Shown: positions 9,973 to 19,026, counted from the first letter of the stretch. The stretch: DNA of 64,000 bases from Flagellimonas marinaquae (GCF_003992675.1 NZ_RZMZ01000007.1:1-64000); one strand, 5' to 3'. Translations and numbers: made by a program. Notes: generated by a model not told the origin, from the sequence alone.

Positions 9973-10782
9973 CTATTTTAAAACCTCTGTATTATAGAAA
10001 TTGGTGTACGCCTCCTCTGCCTCTTGAAGCGAAACATAGGGAAGTACCGGTACGGAAAGATTATCGATATGACTTTTAAGGTCGTCGGACAAATCCTCCG
10101 CGGCTAAAATAACGGCATCGGAATGATCTACGGCAACCTTTAACAAATTATTATATTCGGGCTTGGACAGGGCAGCAATCTCTTCTTTGGGTATGCCGTC
10201 AAAGGCGATTTTATCAATCATTTGACTGTCCAGTTCACCTTCAAAATCTTTTCCATAAACAGATGTCACTATCCTACTTTCGGAGAACAAGGGTTCATCT
10301 GCATAATACTTTCTTAAATAAAGGGGCACCATGGAAGCCATCCAACCATGTACGTGGATGATGTCGGGTGACCAATTCAGTTTTTTTACGGTTTCCACCA
10401 CTCCCTTGGCAAAGAAAATGGCCCTCTCATCATTATCTGGAAATAATTTTCCGCTAGAGTCCGCAAATGTTGCTTTCCTTTTAAAGTATTCGTCGTTGTC
10501 TATAAAATAAACCTGGATTCGTTCTTTTGGAATGGAGGCCACTTTGATGATCAGGGGCATATCCATGTCATTGATCACCAGATTCATCCCCGATAAGCGG
10601 ATAACCTCATGTAATTGATGCCTTCTTTCGTTAATGTTTCCATACCTTGGCATAAATATGCGTATTTGGCCACCATTACTGTTCACCATTCTTGGCGCTT
10701 CGTACGACATTAAGGAAACAGGATTCTCTGGGAGGTAGGGAACTAATTCAGAAGATACAAACAATACCTTTTTACCATTCAT
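9973..10782 (-). CDS. Half-length glycogen/starch synthase-like protein (GT5 N-terminal domain)
   Basis: A 269-residue protein resembling the N-terminal Rossmann domain of glycogen synthases: KKVLFVSSELVPYLPE at the start, then PRYGNINERRHQLHEVI, ERAIFFAKGVVETVKKL and PDIIHVHGWMASMVP. The C-terminal domain of GlgA, which supplies much of the ADP-glucose site, is absent, and the N-terminal KxGGL motif is not conserved (the loop carries NSNGGQIRIF). Such half-length proteins are, as I recall, general in Flavobacteriia, usually beside panC and DUF4270. I chose the ATG at 10780-10782; upstream codons would need a TTG and would fall on the -7 box at 10819-10826. Synthase activity is doubtful without the second domain. 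Confidence 0.85.
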   Translation of the reverse strand: MNGKKVLFVSSELVPYLPENPVSLMSYEAPRMVNSNGGQIRIFMPRYGNINERRHQLHEVIRLSGMNLVINDMDMPLIIKVASIPKERIQVYFIDNDEYFKRKATFADSSGKLFPDNDERAIFFAKGVVETVKKLNWSPDIIHVHGWMASMVPLYLRKYYADEPLFSESRIVTSVYGKDFEGELDSQMIDKIAFDGIPKEEIAALSKPEYNNLLKVAVDHSDAVILAAEDLSDDLKSHIDNLSVPVLPYVSLQEAEEAYTNFYNTEVLK

Positions 10783-10818
10783 AAACACTTTCTTTTGTTT
10801 ATCCGAAAAACATAGCTG

Positions 10819-10826
10819 CAAAAGTA
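10819..10826 (-). promoter_or_regulatory. -7 box, promoter of the glycogen synthase-like/DUF4270 unit
   Basis: The minus strand reads TACTTTTG, a perfect TAnnTTTG, 37 bp upstream of the ATG at 10782. It is back to back with the panC promoter, so both units share a 100-bp divergent control region. Confidence 0.55.
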
Positions 10827-10857
10827 CAAAAATTATGCTGATTCATAGTATTTATAG

Positions 10858-10865
10858 TATTTTTG
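10858..10865 (+). promoter_or_regulatory. -7 box of the panC promoter
   Basis: TATTTTTG matches TAnnTTTG and ends 19 bp before the panC ATG at 10885, predicting a leader of only about a dozen bases. Confidence 0.55.
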
Positions 10866-10884
10866 CACCCTTTTGTACCTGTAT

Positions 10885-11733
10885 ATGAAGATATTCGACC
10901 GTAAAAAAGACCTCAACACCTTTACGCTGCAACAGCGGCAAAAAGACTGTACCATTGGTCTTGTGCCCACCATGGGAGCGTTGCACAGCGGTCATATCTC
11001 TTTGGTAAAAAAAGCCCTTTCCGAAAATGACCTAGTGGTTGTTAGCATTTTTGTGAATCCCACACAATTTGATAAAAAAGACGACCTAGAAAAATATCCC
11101 CGCACTTTTGAAAAGGACATCGATTTGTTGCGACAAGTATCCGATAAGATTGTGGTTTTCGCACCTACCGTGGATGAAATCTATGAAGGCAAGGTAGTGT
11201 CCGAATCCTATGATTTTGAGGGCTTGGACAAGGTAATGGAAGGAGAATTCCGGTCGGGACATTTTGATGGCGTAGGCACTATTGTGGAACTTTTGCTGAG
11301 GACCGTTGCCCCAGACAGGGCCTACTTTGGCGAAAAGGATTTTCAGCAATTGCAGATTATTCGAAAAATGGCCGAAATCAAGCATTTGCCGTACACCATC
11401 ATAGGATGCCCCATTGAAAGGGAACCCCATGGCCTGGCCATGAGCTCACGTAATGAAAGACTGTCAAAAACGACTAGGGAACAGGCAGGCTTTATCCATG
11501 ATACGTTGCAAACTGTCAAAACAAAATTTGGCACGGAAAGTGCACTACATATAAAGGATTGGGTATCCTCCGAATTTAAAGGAAACCCATTGTTTGAGCT
11601 TGAATATTTTGAGATTGCTGATGAGCACACACTTACACCGGCACTAAAAATTCAAGACAACCAAAAATATAGAGCGTTTATCGCCGTTTATGCGGACGGT
11701 GTTCGCTTAATTGATAATCTAAGATTGAATTGA
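10885..11733 (+). CDS. panC: Pantothenate synthetase (pantoate-beta-alanine ligase)
   Basis: Condenses pantoate and beta-alanine using ATP to make pantothenate, the coenzyme A precursor. The ATP-binding signature TMGALHSGH lies near residues 29-37, followed by FVNPTQF, and the KMSKS-like loop AMSSRNERLS at about 177-186. With the ATG at 10885 it is 282 residues, the usual length; an upstream TTG at 10873 would only add four residues and lies too close to the -7 box. It is followed after 12 bp by panD, which supplies the beta-alanine, so the pair forms the pantothenate operon. Confidence 0.97.
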   Translation: MKIFDRKKDLNTFTLQQRQKDCTIGLVPTMGALHSGHISLVKKALSENDLVVVSIFVNPTQFDKKDDLEKYPRTFEKDIDLLRQVSDKIVVFAPTVDEIYEGKVVSESYDFEGLDKVMEGEFRSGHFDGVGTIVELLLRTVAPDRAYFGEKDFQQLQIIRKMAEIKHLPYTIIGCPIEREPHGLAMSSRNERLSKTTREQAGFIHDTLQTVKTKFGTESALHIKDWVSSEFKGNPLFELEYFEIADEHTLTPALKIQDNQKYRAFIAVYADGVRLIDNLRLN

Positions 11734-11745
11734 TAATTTTGCACC

Positions 11746-12096
11746 ATGCAAGTAGAAGTCGTAAAATCCAAAATTCACCGAGTAAAAGTAACCGGAGCCG
11801 ACCTTAATTATATCGGTAGCATAACCATAGACGAAAATCTTATGGATGCCGCCAATATCATTAGGGGAGAAAAAGTGCAAATCGTGAACAACAACAATGG
11901 TGAACGATTGGAAACATACGCCATACCAGGCCCAAGAGGTTCTGGCGAACTCACCCTGAACGGTGCTGCAGCCCGAAAGGTGGCCGTTGGCGACGTTTTG
12001 ATCTTAATTACCTATGCCTGGATGGATATCGAGGAAGCAAAAACATTTAATCCAGCATTGGTATTCCCTAACGAGGAAACCAATCTACTCCAATAA
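11746..12096 (+). CDS. panD: Aspartate 1-decarboxylase precursor
   Basis: A pyruvoyl enzyme that decarboxylates L-aspartate to beta-alanine, the panC substrate. The self-cleavage site Gly24-Ser25 is seen in NYIGSITID; cleavage would make Ser25 the pyruvoyl group. [18 protein letters not shown] is the conserved substrate and subunit region. The 116-residue length is normal. It lies between panC and the TTG-started flippase gene, which begins 3 bp after its stop. Confidence 0.97.
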   Translation: MQVEVVKSKIHRVKVTGADLNYIGSITIDENLMDAANIIRGEKVQIVNNNNGERLETYAIPGPRGSGELTLNGAAARKVAVGDVLILITYAWMDIEEAKTFNPALVFPNEETNLLQ

Positions 12097-12099
12097 ATT

Positions 12100-13065
12100 T
12101 TGGGCAAATCCCTGAAAAAATTCCTTAAGATTTTCGTGCCCATTGCCTTTGGGCTGTTCTTGGTTTGGTATTCCTACAACTCCACCACACCAGAAGAACG
12201 AAAACAAATCCTACATTACATCTCCAATGCCAGCCCATTTTGGGTGGGGGTATCAGTAGCTATTGGAATTTTAAGCCATATTTCTCGGGCAATTCGCTGG
12301 AAATACCTGTTGGAACCGATGGGATACCGCCCCAAAACCATCAACACCATTTTTATTGTATTGATTTCCTATTTTGCCAACTTGGGCATACCCCGTTCGG
12401 GCGAAATATTAAGGGCAACCGCATTGACCACCTACGAAAAGGTCCCGTTTGAAAAAGGCTTCGGAACCATTGTTACCGAAAGGGTCATAGACCTTTTGAT
12501 GCTTTTGATGATCATTTTGGTCACCCTAGTTCTTCAAACGGATTTTATTTTAGGCTTTCTTGAACAAAGGGGGGTCAACCTTATCGGCGCCGTTGGCATT
12601 CTCGTGGTGGGCATCGTTGGGCTGTTTTTAGGTTCCTACATCATCCGGAAATCCAAATCACCTTTGGCATTAAAACTAAAAGGATTTTTAGGCGGACTTC
12701 AAGACGGGGTCCTGAGTGTCTTCAAAATGAAAAATAAATGGGCATTCATACTTCATACCCTATTTATCTGGACCGCCTATTTTGCCATGTTCTGGGTCAT
12801 AAAATATACCGTGGAAGAAACCGTTCCGCTATCCATGGGCCAACTATTGGTAGCCTTTGTAGCCGGGGCCTTCGCCATGTCCACCACCAACGGCGGCATT
12901 GGCCTGTACCCCATTGCCGTAAGCGCCGCCTTGGGTATTTATGGCATCAGCTCAGTTTCTGGTGATGCCTTTGGATGGATCATGTGGATCGCCCAAACCA
13001 TGATGGTCGTCCTTTTCGGTACAATATCCTTCATTGTATTGCCGTTATTGAATAGAAATCGGTAA
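12100..13065 (+). CDS. Lysylphosphatidylglycerol synthase TM region/UPF0104 family flippase-like membrane protein
   Basis: A polytopic inner membrane protein of 321 residues with about seven or eight hydrophobic segments. It carries the family hallmarks SRAIRWKYLLEPMGYRP near residue 65, the loop GIPRSGEILRA near residue 97, and TTNGGIGLYPIAVSAALG near the C-terminus. The family includes the flippase part of MprF, and some members act with glycosyltransferases on lipid-linked substrates, but the substrate here is unknown. The start must be TTG (12100-12102) or ATT, because a stop (the panD TAA) lies two codons upstream and there is no ATG nearby; TTG gives a sensible basic N-end. It probably belongs to the panCD operon by translational coupling. 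Confidence 0.85.
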   Translation: MGKSLKKFLKIFVPIAFGLFLVWYSYNSTTPEERKQILHYISNASPFWVGVSVAIGILSHISRAIRWKYLLEPMGYRPKTINTIFIVLISYFANLGIPRSGEILRATALTTYEKVPFEKGFGTIVTERVIDLLMLLMIILVTLVLQTDFILGFLEQRGVNLIGAVGILVVGIVGLFLGSYIIRKSKSPLALKLKGFLGGLQDGVLSVFKMKNKWAFILHTLFIWTAYFAMFWVIKYTVEETVPLSMGQLLVAFVAGAFAMSTTNGGIGLYPIAVSAALGIYGISSVSGDAFGWIMWIAQTMMVVLFGTISFIVLPLLNRNR

Positions 13066-13090
13066 GCCCCAACCGCCCAAAACTTAACCA

Positions 13091-14233
13091 ATGAAAAAAT
13101 GTCTATTGCTACTGATAGGCTTCACTTGCTTGAACCTAGGCGCCCAAGTAAAAAAGGAAATATTCGAATCCTTTAAATTGCAGGAACGCCGCGACGTTTC
13201 CTACTACTTTCCAGAAGATTACGACGAAGAAAAATCATATCCATTGATTGTAGTGCTGGATGCCGAACATTTATTCGACCTTGTCGTGGCCAATGTGAAA
13301 TTCCAGAGCAGATTTGATCGTATGCCCGAAGCTATAGTAGTCGGGGTGGACCAATTGGAGAATGACATTCGCTGGGAAGATTGCGCCTTCGAAGAGGTTT
13401 CGGGCCTTCCGTCTGAAAAAGGAAAGCTGTTCTTTGAATTTTTGGGAACCGAACTCATTCCCTATTTGGAGACCAGCTATAACGTAGCCCCATTTAAAAT
13501 GTTCGTTGGGTACGACATTACCGCCAATTTTGGCAATTATTACCTGTTCAAAGAACGTTCACTATTCAATTCCTATATCAGCATTTCGCCTGTTTTGGCA
13601 ACCGAAATGGAAAGCAGGGTACCCGCCCGCCTTTCGGAGATCGACCAGACCATTTTTTACAATCTGATTGTGGAAAAAGCCCCGACAGATGATCGCCAGC
13701 GCGTCCTTCAAATGAATGCCAGCATCAAATCCATCACCAAAGAATCCCTGCATTACTTTTTTGATGAATATGAAAATGCCGATCACACCTCCATTGCCGC
13801 CTATGGCATAAGCAAAGCTTTTGATAATGTTTTCCGGATATACCGACCCATTACACCAGCGGAATACAAATCCGATATTTTGACCTCTGAAGAGCCTGTT
13901 TTCAACTATCTGGAAACACGATATGGCACTATTAAGGACCTCTTTGGTTTTGAAAAACCGGTGGAACTCAATGATATTATGGCCATTTATGCGGCCTGCC
14001 TTAAAAAGGAGGATTACGAATCCTTAAAACCACTGGCAGAACTTTGCAAAAAGGAATTCCCCGAAACCATGATGGGCTTTTATTTTGAAGCAGAACACTA
14101 CGAGTTTATCGGAGAGCCAAAAAAGGCATTCAAGACCTTCGAAAAAGCCTTCCAAATGGAAGAAATCGACTTTTTGACCAAGGATTTGGCCCTTCAAAAA
14201 ATCGATGCGCTCAAGGAAGACTTTGGATACTAG
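13091..14233 (+). CDS. Secreted alpha/beta-hydrolase-fold protein (esterase D-like), nucleophile missing
   Basis: A 380-residue exported protein: the signal peptide MKKCLLLLIGFTCLNLGAQ is followed by an esterase D/enterochelin esterase-like domain (about 25-270, with SYPLIVVLDAEHLFD and VVGVDQLENDIRWED) and a C-terminal helical part that looks TPR-like (EAEHYEFIGEPKKAFKTFEKAF). At the nucleophile elbow, where active enzymes have GxSxG, this one has GYDIT at residues 140-144, so Asp142 replaces the serine and Thr144 the second glycine. It should not be a classical esterase; a binding or scaffold role is possible. It lies 25 bp after the flippase gene and may be cotranscribed. Confidence 0.8.
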   Translation: MKKCLLLLIGFTCLNLGAQVKKEIFESFKLQERRDVSYYFPEDYDEEKSYPLIVVLDAEHLFDLVVANVKFQSRFDRMPEAIVVGVDQLENDIRWEDCAFEEVSGLPSEKGKLFFEFLGTELIPYLETSYNVAPFKMFVGYDITANFGNYYLFKERSLFNSYISISPVLATEMESRVPARLSEIDQTIFYNLIVEKAPTDDRQRVLQMNASIKSITKESLHYFFDEYENADHTSIAAYGISKAFDNVFRIYRPITPAEYKSDILTSEEPVFNYLETRYGTIKDLFGFEKPVELNDIMAIYAACLKKEDYESLKPLAELCKKEFPETMMGFYFEAEHYEFIGEPKKAFKTFEKAFQMEEIDFLTKDLALQKIDALKEDFGY

Positions 14234-14251
14234 CCAGCTAGATTTCTTGAT

Positions 14252-14324
14252 GATTTGATTGTTGGTGGTTTGCTTCAGAAAAAATCAAACCATTTATTAA
14301 GACAACAATCCAACAATCAAAATC
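14252..14324. repeat. Long imperfect inverted repeat between the esterase-like gene and radA
   Basis: GATTTGATTGTTGG (14252-14265) pairs with CCAACAATCAAAATC (14310-14324) with one bulged base, and inside it GGTTTG (14267-14272) pairs with CAAACC (14286-14291). There is no T-run immediately after, so it is a weak terminator at best and may be a regulatory hairpin in front of radA. Confidence 0.45.
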
Positions 14325-14354
14325 CATATCTTTAGGCCCCTCATTAAATTTTGA

Positions 14355-15713
14355 ATGGCCAAGATCAAAACAACTTTCTTTTGTCAGAATTGTGGCGCCC
14401 AATTTCCTAAATGGATAGGGCAATGTTCCTCCTGCAAAGAATGGAACACCATTGTGGAAGAAGTCATCCAAAAAGAGGATAAAAAAAGTTGGAAGGCCGA
14501 TACCGTGGCCAAACAAGCCAACAAACCACTACGCGTTTCCGAGATTACCCAAGAAAAAGAGCTACGCTTGGATACATTGGACCAAGAATTCAACCGCGTA
14601 TTGGGCGGTGGACTGGTTCCAGGCTCATTGACCTTGTTGGGCGGGGAACCAGGTATCGGAAAAAGTACGCTGTTGCTCCAAATTGCGCTAAAACTGCCCT
14701 ACAAAATCCTATATGTGTCGGGTGAGGAAAGTCAGCGACAGATAAAAATGCGCGCGGACCGTATTCAACCCAATAGCGAAAACTGCTACATCCTAACCGA
14801 GACCAAAACACAAAATATTTTTCAGCAGATTTCTACCATTGAGCCCGATTTGGTGGTCATCGATTCGATTCAAACGCTGCACACCGATTATATCGAATCC
14901 GCTGCTGGGAGCATCTCCCAAATTCGTGAATGCACCGCGGAGCTCATCAAATTTGCCAAGGAAAGCCATACACCCGTTATTTTGGTGGGACACATCACCA
15001 AGGATGGCACCATTGCGGGACCCAAGATTTTGGAACACATGGTAGATACCGTACTTCAATTTGAAGGGGACAGAAACTATGTGTACCGTATTCTCCGTTC
15101 CCTTAAAAACCGCTTCGGTTCCACTGCCGAACTGGGCATTTACGAAATGCAGGGAAGTGGCCTACGCGAAGTGAACAATCCTTCGGAAGTATTGATTTCC
15201 AAAAATGACGAAGACCTCAGCGGTACTGCCATCGCAGCCACCGTGGAAGGTATGCGGCCTTTGTTGATAGAGATTCAGGCATTGGTCAGCACAGCCGTCT
15301 ACGGCACACCGCAACGCTCCGCCACAGGTTTCAATGCCAAGCGACTGAACATGCTCTTAGCGGTTTTGGAAAAACGGGCAGGTTTTAAATTGGCCGCAAA
15401 AGACGTTTTTTTGAACATTACCGGCGGCATATCCGTGGATGATCCCGCTATCGATTTGGCCGTAATGGCCGCCATCCTATCCAGCAATTCCGATATCGCC
15501 ATAGAAAAAGGCATTTGTTTTGCTGCAGAAGTAGGTCTTGCAGGAGAAATTCGACCTGTGCAACGAGTGGACCAACGGATCCTTGAAGCCGAAAAACTGG
15601 GCTTCTCCAAAATATTTGTCTCGAAAAACAATAAGATCGGCTTAAAACAATCTGGCATACAGATTCAAAAAGTATCCAAGATCGAGGATGTAGTTGCCCA
15701 TCTGTTCGGGTAA
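14355..15713 (+). CDS. radA: DNA repair protein RadA (Sms)
   Basis: A RecA-like ATPase that promotes branch migration during recombinational repair. It has the N-terminal C4 zinc finger with Cys10, Cys13, Cys24 and Cys27, the Walker A motif GGEPGIGKST at about 96-105, the RadA signature KNRFG after LRSL, and a C-terminal Lon-protease-like domain (from about residue 300). The 452-residue length is usual. A likely -7 box (TATCTTTA, 14327-14334) lies just upstream, so it may have its own promoter. Confidence 0.97.
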   Translation: MAKIKTTFFCQNCGAQFPKWIGQCSSCKEWNTIVEEVIQKEDKKSWKADTVAKQANKPLRVSEITQEKELRLDTLDQEFNRVLGGGLVPGSLTLLGGEPGIGKSTLLLQIALKLPYKILYVSGEESQRQIKMRADRIQPNSENCYILTETKTQNIFQQISTIEPDLVVIDSIQTLHTDYIESAAGSISQIRECTAELIKFAKESHTPVILVGHITKDGTIAGPKILEHMVDTVLQFEGDRNYVYRILRSLKNRFGSTAELGIYEMQGSGLREVNNPSEVLISKNDEDLSGTAIAATVEGMRPLLIEIQALVSTAVYGTPQRSATGFNAKRLNMLLAVLEKRAGFKLAAKDVFLNITGGISVDDPAIDLAVMAAILSSNSDIAIEKGICFAAEVGLAGEIRPVQRVDQRILEAEKLGFSKIFVSKNNKIGLKQSGIQIQKVSKIEDVVAHLFG

Positions 15714-15763
15714 AACCGTAATTGCAGGTTTCTTTATATATTTAGGAAACTTTCAAACTGCAC

Positions 15764-17920
15764 ATGAAAAGATATTTTCCCCTAGCCTTATTGACCCTAT
15801 TGGCCTCTTGCTCGAACCTTGACAAAAACAAAGCGGACAAGCCCTATTTTACCACCTGGGAGCACTATTTGGGAGACCCCGAACGCACGCATTACTCCAA
15901 CTTAAATCAAATTGACACGGCGAATGTTTCCCAATTAAAACTGGCATGGAGCTATAAAAGTGGTGGACTTCAAGAGGGCAGAACAACGCAGATTCAAACC
16001 AGTCCATTAATGGTTGATGGGGTCCTTTATGGGGTAAATGCCGCCATAGAACTGTTCGCTTTGGACGCAACAACTGGCGAAGAAATCTGGAAATTCTCAC
16101 CAAAAGCCAAAGATGAATCAGGTTTGGGCCTTAATCGAGGCCTGAATTATTGGAAATCGGACGGTGAACATCCGGGTCGTATCTTTTTCTCATCGGGACC
16201 AAAACTTTACGCTGTAGACATAATCACTGGCACACCCATTTCTTCATTTGGCAACAACGGCAGTATTGATTTAAGGGAGGGTCTGGGCAGGGACCCCAGC
16301 AAATTATCCGTGGTTTCTAACACCCCGGGCGCAGTTTTTCAAAATATATTGATTCAAGGTACCCGAGTGGGCGAAGGTCCCGGTTCTTCACCTGGACATA
16401 TCCGAGCCTACGATGTACTCACAGGTGAAATTTTATGGACCTTCCATACCATTCCACAGCCCGGAGAATTTGGCTATGATACGTGGCCTGCAGAAGCTTA
16501 CAAAAAAGTTGGAGGCGCCAACAGTTGGCCAGGTATGGCAATGGACACCGAACAAGGCATTGTTTACATTCCTACGGGTTCTGCCGCTTTTGATTGGTAC
16601 GGGGGCGACAGAGAAGGTGCCAATCTTTTTGCCAATTCCCTCTTGGCCCTCAATGCAAACACAGGCGAACGGATTTGGCATTTTCAAATGGTGCACCACG
16701 ATATTTGGGACCGCGATTTGCCCGCTCCGCCCAACCTAGTCGATATTGAACGAGATGGACAAACCATTCCTGCCGTGGCACAGGTAACCAAAAGTGGCCA
16801 TGTGTTTGTGTTCAACCGCATTACGGGAGAACCTTTGTTTCCCATCGAGGAAAAAGCTTATCCAAGTTCCGATTTACTAGGTGAAAAGGCATTTGAAACC
16901 CAGCCCCTACCTTTAAAACCAGCTCCTTTTGCACGTCAGATATTGACAGAAGACGATTTGTATGCACCCGACCGCACCGCATTTGTGGATGATTTGGTCT
17001 CAGGAAATAAAACCGAAGAAGCTCCTACCGTGCTTGAAAAATTCAGATCCATCACATCAAAAGGTCAATTTATACCGATGGATACCACGGGCGTAATCCT
17101 ATTCCCTGGTGCCGATGGAGGAGCCGAATGGGGTGGAGCCGCACTTGACCCTCGCGATGGCGTGATGTACGTGAATGCCAATGAAATGGCCTGGATCATT
17201 AAAATGAAAGAGGTTAATGGCAGTGCAGAAGGTTCCAGTGTTGGGCAAAGTTTGGCACAAATCCACTGCGCCCGATGCCATGGCGGAGAACTGCAGGGCT
17301 TGAACGGTATTCCAACACTTCAAAATATCAAGTTGCGTTTAGAAGCCGATTCCATAAAGACCATTATCCAAAAAGGGCGTGGCGCGATGCCGGGCATGCC
17401 CAATCTTTCGGCCAATGAAACTGATGCTATCACGGAGTATTTGATGGATATGGAAAAAGCAAAAGACCATCGGGTGGAAAAAATAAAAGTGGATGTGCCC
17501 TATTCGGTCGCTAGTTTCGCACGATTCAAGGACGATAGGGGCTATCCCGTAGTAAAACCGCCATGGGGAACCTTGAATGCCATTGACCTGAACTCGGGCG
17601 AATATCTATGGACCGTGCCTTTGGGCCACGAGGAAAGTTTACAGGACCCCAACGTACCCGTTTCTGGGCTCGAAAATTACGGCGGGCCTGTCATCACCAA
17701 AGGTGGGGTGCTATTTATTGCTGCCACCAAGGATGAAAAAATCCGTGCATTCCATATGAAAACGGGGAAGCAACTCTGGGAAGACCGACTTCCTGCAGGC
17801 GGTTATGCCACACCAATTACCTATCAGGTGGAAGGCAAGCAGTACCTCGTTATTTCTTGCGGGGGCGGGAAAATGGGAACTGCCTCGGGCGATGAATATC
17901 GTGCATATGCCCTAGAATAG
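15764..17920 (+). CDS. PQQ-dependent quinoprotein dehydrogenase lipoprotein with inserted cytochrome c domain
   Basis: A periplasmic or outer-membrane-anchored dehydrogenase. The signal ends in the lipobox LLASC. The mature part begins WEHYLGDPERTHYSNLNQI, typical of quinoprotein alcohol/glucose dehydrogenases, with propeller motifs such as GRIFFSSGPKLYAVD and WHFQMVHHDIWDRDLPAPP. A cytochrome c domain sits inside the propeller: the heme motif CARCH is at residues 502-506 and MPGMPNLS supplies an axial Met near 545. The propeller then resumes (PPWGTLNAIDLNSGEYLW). Electrons would pass from PQQ to heme and then to the respiratory chain. No pqq biosynthesis genes are in the window, so PQQ may be made elsewhere or scavenged. 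The substrate is unknown. It converges on the aldo/keto reductase with only 5 bp between stops. Confidence 0.93.
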   Translation: MKRYFPLALLTLLASCSNLDKNKADKPYFTTWEHYLGDPERTHYSNLNQIDTANVSQLKLAWSYKSGGLQEGRTTQIQTSPLMVDGVLYGVNAAIELFALDATTGEEIWKFSPKAKDESGLGLNRGLNYWKSDGEHPGRIFFSSGPKLYAVDIITGTPISSFGNNGSIDLREGLGRDPSKLSVVSNTPGAVFQNILIQGTRVGEGPGSSPGHIRAYDVLTGEILWTFHTIPQPGEFGYDTWPAEAYKKVGGANSWPGMAMDTEQGIVYIPTGSAAFDWYGGDREGANLFANSLLALNANTGERIWHFQMVHHDIWDRDLPAPPNLVDIERDGQTIPAVAQVTKSGHVFVFNRITGEPLFPIEEKAYPSSDLLGEKAFETQPLPLKPAPFARQILTEDDLYAPDRTAFVDDLVSGNKTEEAPTVLEKFRSITSKGQFIPMDTTGVILFPGADGGAEWGGAALDPRDGVMYVNANEMAWIIKMKEVNGSAEGSSVGQSLAQIHCARCHGGELQGLNGIPTLQNIKLRLEADSIKTIIQKGRGAMPGMPNLSANETDAITEYLMDMEKAKDHRVEKIKVDVPYSVASFARFKDDRGYPVVKPPWGTLNAIDLNSGEYLWTVPLGHEESLQDPNVPVSGLENYGGPVITKGGVLFIAATKDEKIRAFHMKTGKQLWEDRLPAGGYATPITYQVEGKQYLVISCGGGKMGTASGDEYRAYALE

Positions 17921-17925
17921 TAGTC

Positions 17926-18966
17926 TTACGGCGCAGGATTAGGGATGGTGTTGTGGATTTCCTCAATACCCTCGAGTACCTCATCGGAAAGGTCCACATC
18001 GATACTGGCGATGTTTTCCTTGAGTTGTTCCATACTGGTTGCACCAATGATATTACTCGTCAAAAATGGCCGTGTATTTACAAAAGCCAATGCCATTTGT
18101 GCGAGGCTAAGGTCATGTGCCTTGGCCAGTGCCGCATAGGCTTCCGTGGCTTGGGTCGAGGTCTCCCCACTATATCGGTTGTAATTTGGGAACAAGGTTA
18201 CCCTGGCCTTTCTTGGAGGGACATCAGTAAGGTATTTTCCGCTCAACACCCCGAAACCTAATGGTGAATACGCCAAAAGTCCGATTTGTTCGCGCATGGA
18301 AATTTCGGAAAGTCCCACCTCGAACAGGCGGTTCAACAAACTGTAGGGGTTTTGAATGGTCTTCATTCTCGGCAAGGATTGATGCACCTTGCTCTCTTCC
18401 AAATACCGCATCGTACCCCATGGGGTCTCATTGGAAATCCCAACATGGCGGATTTTGCCTTCCGCAATTAGGTCACGTAGTGTTTCCAAAACTTGATGGA
18501 TATTATCGTCCCAAACATCAACGGCATGGGCATTATAGCCACGTTGTCCAAAATAATTGGTTTTGCGTTCCGGCCAGTGTAATTGGTATAGGTCGACGTA
18601 GTCGGTTTGAAGACGCTTTAAACTGCCTTCCACCGCACTGATGATGGATTCCTTACTGAATCCCGTGTCACGGATATGTCGTGCTGCGTGCCCAGGCCCA
18701 GCAATTTTGGAAGCGAGCACCACTTTATCCCTATTCCCTGTTTTTTTGAACCAGTTTCCAATTAATTCTTCGGTAACGGCATAGAGCTCCTTTTTAGAAG
18801 GTATTGGGTATAATTCCGCGGTATCGAAAAAGTTCACTCCTTGATCCAGGGCATAGTCCATTTGCTCATGGGCATCATCTTCATTATTCTGGCGACCCCA
18901 GGTCATGGTGCCCAAGCAAATTTTACTGATTCGGATATCGGTATGTGGGATTCTGGTATATTTCAT
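17926..18966 (-). CDS. Aldo/keto reductase, Tas-like
   Basis: An NADP(H)-dependent oxidoreductase with a TIM barrel. The catalytic tetrad is visible: Asp and Tyr in FFDTAELYP near residue 50, Lys in VVLASKIAG near 86, and His in LYQLHWPER near 130. The sequence KICLGTMTWGRQNNEDDAHEQ and the pattern of the remainder are close to E. coli Tas. The 346-residue length fits. The physiological substrate cannot be read from the sequence. A possible -7 box TACCTTTA lies at 18987-18994 on the minus strand. Confidence 0.93.
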   Translation of the reverse strand: MKYTRIPHTDIRISKICLGTMTWGRQNNEDDAHEQMDYALDQGVNFFDTAELYPIPSKKELYAVTEELIGNWFKKTGNRDKVVLASKIAGPGHAARHIRDTGFSKESIISAVEGSLKRLQTDYVDLYQLHWPERKTNYFGQRGYNAHAVDVWDDNIHQVLETLRDLIAEGKIRHVGISNETPWGTMRYLEESKVHQSLPRMKTIQNPYSLLNRLFEVGLSEISMREQIGLLAYSPLGFGVLSGKYLTDVPPRKARVTLFPNYNRYSGETSTQATEAYAALAKAHDLSLAQMALAFVNTRPFLTSNIIGATSMEQLKENIASIDVDLSDEVLEGIEEIHNTIPNPAP

Positions 18967-19026
18967 CGTTTATTCTTTAGGACAATTAAAGGTAAGGAAT
19001 CAAAAATATCGGCCTTTACGGCAACG

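Noticed and set aside
17926-18966. Potassium channel beta subunit
   Set aside because: The sequence pattern is closer to Tas-type aldo/keto reductases and no channel gene is adjacent.
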